NCBI GenBank assembly: GCA_040768665.1
Contig: JAXGMN010000024.1
Location: 151,853 to 215,852 of the forward strand
Source: JABWBD01 sp040768665
GTDB lineage: Bacteria > Planctomycetota > Planctomycetia > Pirellulales > Thermoguttaceae
Direction of reading: 5' to 3'
Length of the DNA: 64,000 bases
Shown here: piece after piece, positions 1 through 10,600 of the stretch
How the letters are laid out: each line of letters starts with the position of its first letter
Position numbering within the stretch: position 1 is the stretch's first letter
Notes under the pieces: generated by a model
Told to the model about the DNA's origin: nothing
The model's database searches: none
Seen by the model: the letters and a program-made list of their open reading frames with translations, nothing else
Made by a program: the position numbers and the translations under genes

Positions 1-1
1 G

Positions 2-103
2 GACCGCTACCGGTTGACCGAATTGGCCGAGCACACGCTCGATTTGTTTTTGGACGGCATCCGCCAAGACCGTCCTGCGTCTGCAAAGGATTCCCATCCA
101 TGA
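2..103 (+). CDS. TetR/AcrR-type regulator, C-terminal end (partial)
   Basis: The window opens inside this gene. The visible 33 codons start DRYRLTELAEHTLDLFLDG and end at the TGA at 101-103. That stop overlaps the ATG of the efflux adaptor gene as ATGA, so the two are translationally coupled. An amphipathic helical tail ending in LxxFLDGI is typical of the ligand-binding domain of TetR-family repressors. TetR repressors commonly lead RND efflux operons, which fits the two genes that follow. The DNA-binding half lies outside the window, so the family call is an inference from the tail and the context. Confidence 0.5.
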   Translation, partial: DRYRLTELAEHTLDLFLDGIRQDRPASAKDSHP

Positions 104-1467
104 CGACTTGGAAGAAAACAGCCCTGGCCGGTGCCGTATTGGCAGTCTCGTCCGTCGGGATCGCCGGCTATACGCGCATGGCATCTCGCGAGGGGCAGCG
201 TGATGCTTCTGCCCGCCCGGCGGAATCGGTTCATCGCGCCGCGTCCGTCGGCGGCGAAGTGGAAGTGCAAATCCAGCCGGTGGGCCAAGCGGCGATCCAG
301 TCCGATTTGGAACTGATCGGAACCCTGATTCCCTTCCGCTTCGCCAACATTGTCGCCGAGGTCGATGGAGTCATCCAGAGCATTCCCGAGTTCGAGAAGA
401 AAGTCGAGTATGAACTCAACGGGCAGCAGTTCGCCACCGGGATCGATCTGGACATCGGCCACCACGTGAAAAAGGGCGATATCCTCGTTGAGATCGATCC
501 GACGGAATTCCGCCTTGCGCTCCAGCGCGCGGAAGCTCAACAGAAGCTCGCCGAAAACGAGCTTGCCAAGCTCCGCTCCTGGAAACGCGACGAGGAAGTT
601 GCCCAGTTGCAGGCCCAACTCGAGGAAGCCAGCGCTGTACTGGAGCAAGCGGCCGCCGACCTGAAGCGGTCGCAGGAGTTGCTCGGCAAGCGGGTCCTCT
701 CCCAGAGCGACTACGATCGGGCGCAGATGACTTACCGTTCGGCCGAGGCAGTGAAAGCAAAGGCGGAAGCAGCTTTGCTTCTGGCCCAGGCGGGGCCCAC
801 GCCGGAAGAGATCGCCGTGGCGGAGGCCAACGTCGCCATGGCGAAGGCCGAGGTGGCCCAGCAGGCTCGCCGGCTGGCGAAATGCACGATTCGCGCACCC
901 TACGACGCGGTCGTGGTAGATCGCTACGTCGGCGTCGGAGACCGGGTTTCGGCGGCCCCCGCCGTACAGATCATGCAGATCATCGATCCCAGCATCCTGT
1001 TTGCCGAGGTCGGCGTGCCGGAACGCTATCAGGGCCTGATCCGGCAGAACGACCAAGCCGAGGTGCGGGCGAGGGAAAGTTCCACGCGGGTGCCCGGGGT
1101 CGTCGCCCTGGTGAACGAAAAAATCGATCCCGAAACGCGCACATTCCGCATTCGCGTGGCGATCGACAACAGCCGGGGCACGTTCAAGGCCGGTTCGTTT
1201 GTCGGCGTCGCGCTGGCGCTGGATTCCGCCGCTGATACGCTCGTCGTGCCTGCCCGCGCGGTCACCTTTGCCGACGGCCGGCCATCGGTGTTCGTCTACA
1301 AGGATGGACAAGTGGAAAGACGCGCGGTCAAGCTCGGCATCTCGAGTGGATCTCAGTACGAAGTCCTCTCAGGGCTCGGCGAGGGAGAGAAGGTAGCCGT
1401 GAGCAACACCTCCCTGCTGGCCGACGGGGCGAAGGTGCGGTTGAGTTCGGATCGTGTGACCAAGTAA
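100..1467 (+). CDS. RND efflux periplasmic adaptor (membrane fusion protein)
   Basis: A 455-residue protein with an N-terminal membrane or signal segment (KTALAGAVLAVSSVGIAG). It continues with the split biotinyl-lipoyl domain (HHVKKGDILVEIDPTEF, then CTIRAPYDAVVVDRYVGVGD), a long Glu/Ala/Gln-rich coiled-coil hairpin at about residues 145-255, and beta-barrel and membrane-proximal domains. It should bridge the inner-membrane pump 10 bp downstream to an outer-membrane channel, which is not in the window. The start overlaps the stop of the TetR-like gene (ATGA), so regulator, adaptor and pump form one operon. Substrate cannot be read from sequence. Confidence 0.93.
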   Translation: MTTWKKTALAGAVLAVSSVGIAGYTRMASREGQRDASARPAESVHRAASVGGEVEVQIQPVGQAAIQSDLELIGTLIPFRFANIVAEVDGVIQSIPEFEKKVEYELNGQQFATGIDLDIGHHVKKGDILVEIDPTEFRLALQRAEAQQKLAENELAKLRSWKRDEEVAQLQAQLEEASAVLEQAAADLKRSQELLGKRVLSQSDYDRAQMTYRSAEAVKAKAEAALLLAQAGPTPEEIAVAEANVAMAKAEVAQQARRLAKCTIRAPYDAVVVDRYVGVGDRVSAAPAVQIMQIIDPSILFAEVGVPERYQGLIRQNDQAEVRARESSTRVPGVVALVNEKIDPETRTFRIRVAIDNSRGTFKAGSFVGVALALDSAADTLVVPARAVTFADGRPSVFVYKDGQVERRAVKLGISSGSQYEVLSGLGEGEKVAVSNTSLLADGAKVRLSSDRVTK

Positions 1468-1477
1468 GTGATCTCTT

Positions 1478-4400
1478 ATGAAAATTGCAGAGACCTCCAT
1501 TCGCCGCCCCGTCCTGGCATCGATGCTGATTCTGGCCCTCGTCGTCTTCGGGGCCGTATCGTACATGCGGATGGGCGTGGATCTGTTCCCGGACGTGGAC
1601 ATCCCGGTCGTCACCGTCACCGTTCCTTACGAGGGGGCCGACCCCGAAACCGTCGAGACGGAGGTCACCGACGTCATCGAAGAGGCGGTCAATACGATCA
1701 GCGGCATCAAGACGCTGCGGTCGGAGAGCGGCGAGGGAATATCGCAGGTCTTCATCGAATTCGAGCTCGAGGAAAACATCGACGTCGTCAGCCAGGACGT
1801 TCGCGACAAGGTGGCCGCGATCCGCAGCGAACTGCCGCGGGATATCGAATCGCCGATCATCGAGAAGTTCGATCCCGACTCGTCGCCGATCCTCGCAATC
1901 GTGCTCTCGGGCCCCACCTCGATTCGCGAGCTGACCGATTACGCCGACAATGTGGTCAAGCGGCGGATCGAAGGCATTCCGGGCGTGGGCAACGTCCGGC
2001 TGGTCGGCGACCGCGAGCGCGAAGTACGCGTGTGGCTCCGCGCCGACGCGCTCCGCGCGCGGGGGCTGGCTGCCCAGGACGTCATCGACGCGTTGCGGGA
2101 GGAGAACATCGAGCCGCCGGGCGGACGCGTGGAAACCGACCGGCGCGAACTCGTCGTCAAGACCAAGGGGAAGATTGCCGCGGTCGAGGACTTCGAAGAC
2201 CTGGTCGTCGCCTACCGCAACAACGCTCCGATCCGGCTTCGCGACGTGGCCTGGGTCGAGGACGGAATGGAAGACTTCCGCAGCCTGGCCAGACTCAACG
2301 GCCAGCGGGCCGTCTCACTCCTGATCCGCCGCCAGTCCGGCTCCAATATCCTTGCCGTCGCCGAGACGGTGAAAGCGCGGTTGGCCAGGCTCGAATCCGA
2401 TCTTCCCGCCGGCTATCAATTGACCATCGCCCAGGACTTGTCGCGTTTCGTGGCCGACAGCTTCAACGAAGCCCGCGGCGAGCTGCTCCGGGGCGCCATC
2501 CTCGCCGTCGTTGTGATCCTCCTGTTTCTCCGCAACGTGCGGGGCTCGTTCGTGGCGGCGGTCACCATTCCGACAACGGTCATCGCCACTTTCATGTTTA
2601 TGGGCATGATGGACTTTTCCTTGAACATGATGTCGATGCTGGCCCTGACGATCTCCGTCGGCATGATCGTCGACGATACGATTGTCGTGCTGGAAAACAC
2701 GTACCGGCACATGGAGGAGGGCAAGCCGCGGATACAGGCCGCCTTCGAGGCGATCTCCGAGATCGGTTTTGCCGTCATCGCCACCTCGCTGGCGATCGTC
2801 GCGGTGTTCATCCCCGTGGCCTTCATGACGGGCATCGTCGGGCGGTTCTTCTACGAGTTCGGCCTGACGGTGACCTTCGCGGTCGCCGTGTCGACGTTCA
2901 TCGCGGTGACGCTCTCGCCGATGCTCTGCTCCCGCGTCCTGCAAGTGAGCGAAAGCCACGGCCGGGTTTTCAGTCTGCTGGAAAAATTGTTTCAGCGGCT
3001 GGAGTCGGTCTATGCGGTCGCTCTGCGAGTGGCTCTGCGGCAACGGGCGCTGGTGATCGGCGGTGCCGTTGCCGTCTTCGTGGCCGGCCTCGCCTTGGTT
3101 CCTTTCATGGGTAAGGAGTTTTTGCCCGACCAGGACGAAGACCAGTTCAACGTGCAGGTCGAAACGCCGGTCGGCACGTCCATGGAGGCCACCAACCAGG
3201 TCGTCGCGGAGATCGAGCGGCGCATGCAGAACCTGCCCGGAGTGACCGATACCTTCACCACGATCGGCGCCGGCGTGGAAGAGCGGGTGAACGTGGCAAC
3301 CGTGCTGACCAAACTGGTACCCAAGGCCGAGCGCGACGTGTCGCAACAGGAAATCATGGCGATGGCCCGCGAGCGGCTGGCCGGCTTGCGCCACTTGAAA
3401 CTGAGCGTTGAGCAGATTCCGCGGGTCGGCGGGGGCGGGTTCCGCTCGGCCCCCGTGCAGTACAACGTCCGTGGACCGGACCTCAAGGAGTTGGTCGCCG
3501 TCTCGGAGAAGATGTCGGAATCGATGCAGGCTGCGCCGGGCCTGGTCGACGTCAATTCGACCTACGATTCCGGCAAGCCCGAGGTGAACGTCCTCATCGA
3601 CCGGGACAAGGCGGCCGATCTGGGAGTGTCGGTCCAGGACCTCGGCAACGCCGTCCGCGCCCTGATCGGCGGGCAGGAGGTGACCACCTTCGAAGAAGAC
3701 GGCGAAACCTACGACGTCCGCGTCCGGCTGGCGGAATCCGACCGGAACCGCCCGGAATCGATTCTCGACGTCCCCGTTCGAACCGGAAACGGCAGGCTGG
3801 TCGAACTTCGCAACCTTGTCCGCGTGGAAGAGGCCACGGGGCCGGTGCAGATCGACCGCGAGAACCGGATGCGGCAAGTGACCGTACTGGCCAACCTGGA
3901 GTCGACCAAGCCGCTGGGCGAGGCGCTGGAGGACGTCCGCCAGATGGAAAGCCGGATTGGTCTGCCCGACGGCGTCCAGTCCGCCTTCACCGGCGAGGGC
4001 GACACGATGGCCGAATCGTTCGCGAGCATCGGCTTCAGCATGATGCTGGCCATCATCCTGATCTACATGGTGCTGGCCGCCCAGTTCGAAAGCCTCATCC
4101 ATCCGTTCACGGTGATGTTGTCGCTGCCTCTGTCAATCATCGGCGCCCTGGGGCTTCTCTTTTTGACCGGCCGGACGCTGAACATCTTTACCATGATCGG
4201 CATGATCATGCTGATGGGCCTGGTCACGAAGAACGCAATCCTGCTGGTCGACTACACGAACCTGCTGCGAAGCGAGGGGATGGGCAAGACCGACGCGCTT
4301 TTGAAGGCGGGCCCGGTCCGACTGCGCCCGATTCTCATGACGGCGCTGTCGACGATCGCCGGCATGATCCCCGTGGCCATCGGTCTGGGAGCCGGTGCCG

Positions 4401-4699
4401 AGACCCGGGCGCCGATGGGAACGGCGATCGTCGGCGGCATGATTACCTCGACAATTCTGACGCTCGTGGTGATTCCCGTCGTCTACAGTGTGATAGACGA
4501 TCTGGCCTCGGTGCTCCGCCGGTTGGTGTTCGGCAGGGAACCGGCTACGGCGGCGGTTCCCGCAGCCCCTGTGCCGGCCCTCGCGGCTGCCACGGAAACG
4601 ATTCGCCTGGACACCTCGACCCAAGAACTCCACGCGTCGGAGATCCCTGCATCCGGCGGCCGACAATGGGCCCACGACGTGGAGCGCAGCTATCGGTAA
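1478..4699 (+). CDS. RND-type efflux pump permease (HAE1/AcrB-like)
   Basis: A full-length 1073-residue proton-driven transporter. It starts with the usual first helix (IRRPVLASMLILALVVFGAV) and has two large periplasmic loops and twelve predicted membrane helices. The proton-relay residues are present: the Asp-Asp pair in VGMIVDDTIVVLEN (TM4) and the Lys in GLVTKNAILLVDYTN (TM10). The TM11 motif LRPILMTALSTIAGMIP is also there. The C-terminal tail of about 60 residues is Ala/Pro/Thr-rich and cytoplasmic. It follows the adaptor gene by 10 bp. Its stop lies 6 bp from the stop of the convergent HzsA-related gene. Multidrug, metabolite or lipid export are all possible. Confidence 0.95.
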   Translation: MKIAETSIRRPVLASMLILALVVFGAVSYMRMGVDLFPDVDIPVVTVTVPYEGADPETVETEVTDVIEEAVNTISGIKTLRSESGEGISQVFIEFELEENIDVVSQDVRDKVAAIRSELPRDIESPIIEKFDPDSSPILAIVLSGPTSIRELTDYADNVVKRRIEGIPGVGNVRLVGDREREVRVWLRADALRARGLAAQDVIDALREENIEPPGGRVETDRRELVVKTKGKIAAVEDFEDLVVAYRNNAPIRLRDVAWVEDGMEDFRSLARLNGQRAVSLLIRRQSGSNILAVAETVKARLARLESDLPAGYQLTIAQDLSRFVADSFNEARGELLRGAILAVVVILLFLRNVRGSFVAAVTIPTTVIATFMFMGMMDFSLNMMSMLALTISVGMIVDDTIVVLENTYRHMEEGKPRIQAAFEAISEIGFAVIATSLAIVAVFIPVAFMTGIVGRFFYEFGLTVTFAVAVSTFIAVTLSPMLCSRVLQVSESHGRVFSLLEKLFQRLESVYAVALRVALRQRALVIGGAVAVFVAGLALVPFMGKEFLPDQDEDQFNVQVETPVGTSMEATNQVVAEIERRMQNLPGVTDTFTTIGAGVEERVNVATVLTKLVPKAERDVSQQEIMAMARERLAGLRHLKLSVEQIPRVGGGGFRSAPVQYNVRGPDLKELVAVSEKMSESMQAAPGLVDVNSTYDSGKPEVNVLIDRDKAADLGVSVQDLGNAVRALIGGQEVTTFEEDGETYDVRVRLAESDRNRPESILDVPVRTGNGRLVELRNLVRVEEATGPVQIDRENRMRQVTVLANLESTKPLGEALEDVRQMESRIGLPDGVQSAFTGEGDTMAESFASIGFSMMLAIILIYMVLAAQFESLIHPFTVMLSLPLSIIGALGLLFLTGRTLNIFTMIGMIMLMGLVTKNAILLVDYTNLLRSEGMGKTDALLKAGPVRLRPILMTALSTIAGMIPVAIGLGAGAETRAPMGTAIVGGMITSTILTLVVIPVVYSVIDDLASVLRRLVFGREPATAAVPAAPVPALAAATETIRLDTSTQELHASEIPASGGRQWAHDVERSYR

Positions 4700-4705
4700 G
4701 AGCCT

Positions 4706-7318
4706 TCACTTCGGCACATACCAGAACGTCTTCCAGTACGCCTTGTCCATTTCGAACGGGTCGACCGAGGCGTTGAAATCGTGGTCGACCGGCAACACGC
4801 CGTAGCGGATCATTTCGCGGACGTAGTCCCGCCGCGGAACGAACCGGACCGGGCAGTTCTCGCCGTTGTTCGCACTCGGGTTGATCATGCAGAAACGGTT
4901 GTTCTCTTCCAGGATATGCCTTCGGCCGCGTGCGACGGCGGCGACGATCGTCCGGTAATCCGGATCGCTCTTGTTCTGGAAGACCGTTTCGCCCGACCTC
5001 GCCTCGCAGACGCCCAACCCGCCGGCCGCTTTGGCAAGCGGGGCGCGGGCCGCTTTCGACAGTTCCGGGTACGACAGGTTGTAGATCAGGTGCCGGTTGA
5101 ACCGGCCGCCGTCCTCCGACATCGTGTGGGCCACGTACCGGTTTTTCTGGAATTCGTCCGGCGGATAGTAGCGGGCGTAGAAGTGCGCCGGGAGCTTATA
5201 CGTGCCGATCTTCTTGTCGGCCTCCGTCGGCGCGTGGCACCGGTCGCAGCGGCGGTTCATCACCTCGACCATCGCCTGGGTCTCCGGCCAGTCCTTGTCG
5301 TTGCGGACGTTGGCGCTGTGCACATAATAGCCGATCGTGCCGTGGCTATTGACCGCGTAGGTGCCCGCGTGATTGGCGCCGGCGTCGAGCCAGTGGCGAA
5401 TGATCTTCTGCTCGCTTTCCGGCATGGAGACGCCATCGTGCCCCTCTTCGATGAGTTTCAACAGCCGGCTCGAGCCGGTGCCGATCTCGTACGGCTTGAA
5501 GTTGCTCTTGCTGTGTTCGGAGTACGGCAGGATAACGCGGTTATCGCCGAAAAGCTGTCGCCACGACATCTGGATATAGCCGATCGGGTACAGCGGTCCC
5601 CAATGGCCGGAGATATTGAACCCACCCTCCTCGCGATCGTGGTTATGGCACTCGAGGCAATGCTTGTCCAGAATCGGCTGAATATCCCGCAAATAATCGA
5701 AGATCTCCGGCACCCCTGCGACCGGCTCCGGATCGACGGGGCGGGTCCGCAAGACACGCAACAGCGCGTCGCGGTCCTCGGCGCCGGGCGATTCGGTCCG
5801 CTTTTCGTGGCATCCGATACAGGTGGTGCGTTCGCCGGGCATCACGGACGTGAACGAATGCATTCGTTTCACACAATGTCCCTTTTCGTCCATCGCCAGG
5901 AACAGGAAGCTGCGAAGCGGCGGCAGATTGAAATACGCGCTCCCTTCCTCGGAGACCGGGACCGTGCCGATCAGCCGCTCGACGGAAAACGTGCCGCCGG
6001 CCGACATCTCCGACATCGCGCCGGCGTAGTTGATCGGCTTCGGAAGGACCTCGTAGATGAGCAGGTTCTTGATCGTGCCCGGCTCGACGTCCTGCATCCG
6101 GCGGCCCCGGTAGACGTTGACCAGCGCCAGCGTCCCGTGGTCGGCCGACGGGGCCGTCTGGTCGGCGATCACGGGCTCACGCGGGCGCCGCATCACCGGC
6201 CGCGGCTCACCGATCCAGTAGCCCTCCTTGGCCAGCGCCTCGGGCAGCCGGCAGAGAACCTCGGTCTCGCCCTGGCGGTTCACCAGTTCGATGGTCGTCT
6301 TGTTGGCGGCCAGAAAATGATTTTCGCTGAACGCCCACGGGTCGCAATGGATATCGGCCTTGCTGATGTACTCGACCCCCTTCGGGGCGTCGGGACCGAG
6401 TCGCGGATCGATCAGCGCGATTTTGCCGTAATGCTCGCGTCTCCCGTGGCCGGGCGACCAGGTCACGACCAGCTTAGGACTATTGGGAACCGGTTTGGGG
6501 GCCAGAATCGTGCCGTGGTTGATCTGGTTTCCGTAAAGGACCATTTGGCGGGTGCCATCGGGGTTCATGGACCAAAGATGATGGAAGCCCATATGGAAAC
6601 GGTCGACGTATTCCCACCGCATGTAGGCGACCTGCCCGTTGGCGAGAACCCAGGGGGTATTGTCGTGCTCAATGTTGGCCGACAAGACGCGAACATTGCT
6701 TCCGTCGGGATCGCACTTGTATAGCGTAGCGACCTGCGTCATCCAGCACTGAACGTACCGGTTGGCCCGCGTGGAACAGAAGATGATCTGGCCGTCCGGC
6801 AGATACGTCGGTTCGAAATCGTCCCATCCGGGCGGCGAGTACGTCTGGTAATCCTCCATGCCCGGCGCGACGTCTTCGCCCTGCCCGGTCAGTTGTTCCA
6901 GTCCGGTGCCGTCGAGATTGATCTCGAAAAGGCTGTAGTGGCGTTTTCCCTTGGGCAGATACGCAAAGATGAGCTTCTCGGCGTCGTAGTGGATCTGCGG
7001 ATCGCGGATGTTGCCCTCGGGGTCTTCGAAAATCGTGCGGACTTCCCTGGTCTTGACGTTATAGATGCACAGTTTTCCGCCGGAATTCATGGGAAACGTT
7101 GGCCGGCACTGGTCGGTCGAATAGTAGGCGATACTGGCGTACCAATGGCCGTCGATACTCGGCTTGCGGACCGCAAACAGGATTTCGTCGGGCATGCCGG
7201 CATCCAGAAAGGAACCGATCATCGATGGTTTCTCGGAAACCGTTTCCCGTTGCGGTGTTCGGCCCTGCGCGGAAGGAATCAGCGTTAACAGCACGACCGG
7301 CAGAGTCTTCCAAGGCAT
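4706..7318 (-). CDS. HzsA-related multihaem beta-propeller protein
   Basis: The start is set at ATG 7318, which gives an exported protein with signal sequence MPWKTLPVVLLTLIPSAQG (870 residues). Residues about 60-330 carry PD40/TolB-like propeller blades (YLPDGQIIFCSTR, NPDGTRQMVLYG). A middle domain with VPVSEEGSAYFNLPPLRSF and MPGERTTCIGCHEKR closely resembles the middle domain of hydrazine synthase alpha subunit. Three CxxCH haem sites are visible: CIGCH (about 498), CLECH (about 552) and CDRCH (about 689). This family is widespread in planctomycetes that do not make hydrazine, so it is probably a periplasmic c-type cytochrome of unknown substrate. The longest frame would start at 7390 but adds a Pro-rich stretch before the signal peptide. 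Confidence 0.85.
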   Translation of the reverse strand: MPWKTLPVVLLTLIPSAQGRTPQRETVSEKPSMIGSFLDAGMPDEILFAVRKPSIDGHWYASIAYYSTDQCRPTFPMNSGGKLCIYNVKTREVRTIFEDPEGNIRDPQIHYDAEKLIFAYLPKGKRHYSLFEINLDGTGLEQLTGQGEDVAPGMEDYQTYSPPGWDDFEPTYLPDGQIIFCSTRANRYVQCWMTQVATLYKCDPDGSNVRVLSANIEHDNTPWVLANGQVAYMRWEYVDRFHMGFHHLWSMNPDGTRQMVLYGNQINHGTILAPKPVPNSPKLVVTWSPGHGRREHYGKIALIDPRLGPDAPKGVEYISKADIHCDPWAFSENHFLAANKTTIELVNRQGETEVLCRLPEALAKEGYWIGEPRPVMRRPREPVIADQTAPSADHGTLALVNVYRGRRMQDVEPGTIKNLLIYEVLPKPINYAGAMSEMSAGGTFSVERLIGTVPVSEEGSAYFNLPPLRSFLFLAMDEKGHCVKRMHSFTSVMPGERTTCIGCHEKRTESPGAEDRDALLRVLRTRPVDPEPVAGVPEIFDYLRDIQPILDKHCLECHNHDREEGGFNISGHWGPLYPIGYIQMSWRQLFGDNRVILPYSEHSKSNFKPYEIGTGSSRLLKLIEEGHDGVSMPESEQKIIRHWLDAGANHAGTYAVNSHGTIGYYVHSANVRNDKDWPETQAMVEVMNRRCDRCHAPTEADKKIGTYKLPAHFYARYYPPDEFQKNRYVAHTMSEDGGRFNRHLIYNLSYPELSKAARAPLAKAAGGLGVCEARSGETVFQNKSDPDYRTIVAAVARGRRHILEENNRFCMINPSANNGENCPVRFVPRRDYVREMIRYGVLPVDHDFNASVDPFEMDKAYWKTFWYVPK

Positions 7319-7531
7319 GCTTGTGTCTCCGGCGGGAAGGATGGGGGCGGGAGGGATCGAGGTCGGCCGTTGCGGCAGCCTCGCTGCCATTGTAGGCAGG
7401 CATCACCCCCTGCCGCAAGAGAGCCGCCAAACAATGGGGCTTGCGAAGTTCGTAAATAGTGGTATGTTCGTTTCAAACCGACTGGTGGACCACCGCACTC
7501 GCAAGAGCAACCGTTCACGGGGCGGGAGGAA

Positions 7532-7603
7532 GGGGACAGGTCCATGTTTTCGGCCAGTGTCTTTGCGGAACGTGTGCACCGGCCGAAAAATGGGCCAGTC
7601 CCC
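7532..7603. repeat. Family-1 palindromic repeat, full copy
   Basis: The core runs from GGGGACAGG to CCAGTCCCC, with inner arms TTTTCGGCC and GGCCGAAAA. It sits between the divergent HzsA-related and SNF2 genes. Outer flanks AACCGTTCAC (about 7510) and GTAACGATT (about 7611) form a degenerate terminal inverted repeat. The copy at 55302-55420 shares both the core and these outer ends, in the opposite orientation. Confidence 0.8.
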
Positions 7604-7638
7604 GGCCGACCCGTAACGATTACTGGCAAGGAGGCACC

Positions 7639-10600
7639 ATGAACACGTTTGCCGACCGCTGTGCGCGAGATTTTGACTACGCGATCCGGTCGCGAGGCGA
7701 CGCCTATTTTCGCGAGGGCCGCGTTCAACTTGGCTCCGTGGCGGGGCATAAGATCCTCGCGACGGTGGCTGGAAACTCTGACGATTACGCGGTCGTGATC
7801 GACTGGGGCGACGCGCGCTTCGGTGAGATCGACGCCTCGTGCACTTGCCCCTACTTCCGCGATGAAGGCCCCTGCAAGCACATCTGGGCGACGATTCTCG
7901 CCGCCGAGGCGCGAGGCGCCGGCCCGCGGACGGGAAGCCGCAGGCTGGACGTCCTGGGAATGGAACCGGACGAGAGCGAGTTCGACGAGTGGGACGAGGG
8001 CTATTTCGGCCAGCCGTTTTCGCCCCAACGAGGCCAGCCGTCTTCGGCTTCGGGTCGGCGCGGTACGGTCAAGTCTGCGCCCGTACCGGCGTGGCAGCGT
8101 CAGCTCTCCCGAGTATTCGAAACCGGCCCTTCGTCCGTCGCGGGCGACGTGCTCGACGGCCTGGAAAAGGCCCGCGAAGCATGGTACGTGCTCGACGTTA
8201 CGTCGAGCCTTGCCGACGGCGGGCTGGTCGTCGTACTCTTGCAGAGAGAGGCCCGGAAGACCGGGGAACTAGGCAAGTTCAAGCCGTTGCAGGTTCGCGA
8301 GCGTGAGGTCGGCCGGTTTACGCACCCGGAAGACCGCGAAGCGCTTCGCCTGCTCCTTCTCAACAATGACGACAACGACGACGATTGGCTCGATGGTCCA
8401 CCGGGTCGTTCTTACGGGTTTTCCGGCAGCTACGAACCGCCGACGTCGCAGGTGCTCGTTGCGCCGAAAGCGTACGAGCAGGTGTTGCCCGCGCTGTGCG
8501 CAACGGGCCGGTTCGTGTGGATGCTCGACGCGGACGAGCAGGATCCGGAGCAAGACCGCCGCCCGGTGGCCTGGGACGACGGTCCGCCGTGGCGTTTTCG
8601 CCTTGAAATCAAGGCTGATGACGAGAAACGCATTTGGCGCTTCGAGGGGCAACTGATCCGGCAGGGCGAAGAGTCTCCGATTCCAGTCACAAGCCCGGTA
8701 CTGCTGTGTCACGGTGTGCTGCTTTTGGAAGATCGCCTCGCACGGCTCGACGCGAGCGAAGCCTCCGCCTGGATCGCGGCGCTGCGGAGCGGCCAGGAGG
8801 TCGAAGTCCCTTACGCCGACCGTAGCGAGCTGCTGAGCCGTCTCTGGCGATTGCCGGCGCGTCCGGAAATGGTTCTGCCGGAGAATCTCCGTTGCGAAGA
8901 GGTTCGCCCTCTGCCGCAGCCGAAATTGCTCGTCCACGCCCCCAAGGTGCAATCCGGAACGAACCGGCTCTATGCGGACGTCGAGTTTCGCTACGCCGGC
9001 AAGGCGGTGCGGCATTCGGATTCCGGCCTTGCCGTTTTCGACGCCGAGGCCGACCGCGTTGTCATTCGCGACCTCGACAAAGAGCGCGAGTTGCTCTTCT
9101 TTCTCGCCCAGCAGGGAGCCCGACCCATCGACTCCTACGCCGCGCGCGGCCACGATGCCCGGATCCCCAATCAACACTTCGCCGGCCTGGTCGAGTCGTT
9201 GGTTCAGGCGGGATGGGAGGTCGAGGCCGAGGGACGCTTGATCCGCAAGGCCGGGCAATGGCGAATGAGCGTGACCTCGGGGGTCGACTGGTTCGATCTG
9301 GAAGGCATCTTCGATTTCGATGGCGTCACGGTCGGGCTCCCCGATCTGCTTGCGGCCGTTCGCCGCGGCGAGAAGTACGTGCAACTCGGGGACGGCTCTC
9401 GGGGCCTGTTGCCGGAGGAGTGGCTGGCCCGATTCGGGAGCCTGGCGGGTCTGGGGACCGCGGAAGAAGACCATATCCGGTTCCATCCCTCGCAGGCACT
9501 GCTGCTCGATGCGCTGTTGGCCGCGCAGGGCAATGTGTCGGTCGACCGGCGCTTCGCCGATATCCGCCGCAAGCTTCGGTCGTTCAACGGCGTATCGCCC
9601 AAAAAGGAACCGCGGGGGTTCAGCGGCGAGTTGCGCCCGTACCAGAAGGAAGGGCTCGGCTGGTTGAACTTCCTCCGCGACTTCCGCCTCGGCGGCTGCC
9701 TGGCCGACGACATGGGGCTGGGCAAAACCGTGCAGGTTCTGGCCTTGCTCCAGTCGAGGCGGATGCGCCCCAAGGACGCCGAAGGACGACGCGCGCCGTC
9801 GCTGGCAGTCGTGCCGCGCAGCCTCGTCTTCAACTGGCTGGAAGAGGCCCAACGGTTCGCTCCCAATCTCCGCGTGCTGGACTACACGGGGCCTCAGCGG
9901 AACGGGCAAATGGATCATCTCGACGGTTACGACCTCGTTCTCACCACGTACGGAACCCTTCGGCGCGATATCGTCAAGCTGAAGGAGTTCCGTTTCGACT
10001 ATGCAATCCTCGACGAGTCGCAGGCGATCAAGAATGCGCAGTCGCAGCGGGCCAAGGCCTGTCGGCTGCTGCAAGCCGATCATCGGCTGGCAATGACCGG
10101 CACTCCGGTGGAAAACCATATCGGTGAGCTGTGGTCGCTTTTCGAGTTTCTCAACCCGGGGATGCTGGGAACCTCTTCCGCCTTCCAGAGGATCTCCAGG
10201 GCGTCCTCGAGCGACGGCGAGGACCTTGCCCTGCTTCGGCGGGCCCTGGGCCCTTTCATTCTTCGCCGCACCAAAGGCCAGGTGCTGGCCGAACTGCCCG
10301 AGAAGACCGAGCAGACGCTCTACTGCGACCTGGAAGGCAAGCAGCGGAAACATTATGTTGAGCTTCGCGACTACTATCGGACCATGCTCTCCGACCGGAT
10401 CCGGGAAGGCGGCCTGGCCAAGGCAAAGATCCACGTCCTGGAGGCCCTCTTGCGGTTGCGCCAGGCAGCATGCCACCCCGGTCTGCTGGACAACAAGCGG
10501 CTCGACGAGCCGAGCGTCAAGCTCGACACCCTCCTGGAACAATTGCGAGAGGTGATCGACGAGGGGCACAAAGCGCTCGTGTTTTCCCAATTCACCTCCT

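Noticed and set aside
7..1311. 434-codon open frame opposite the efflux adaptor
   Set aside because: Antisense to a well-supported gene; composition reflects GC-rich third positions, and there are no motifs.
1468..3114. 548-codon frame overlapping the RND pump
   Set aside because: Very Arg/Gly-rich frame-shifted shadow of the pump gene.
2315..4102. 595-codon minus-strand frame inside the RND pump
   Set aside because: His/Asp/Gly-rich shadow typical of antisense reading of GC-rich genes.
4781..6724. 647-codon plus-strand frame opposite the HzsA-related gene
   Set aside because: The minus-strand gene has CxxCH motifs, a signal peptide and domain matches; this one has none.
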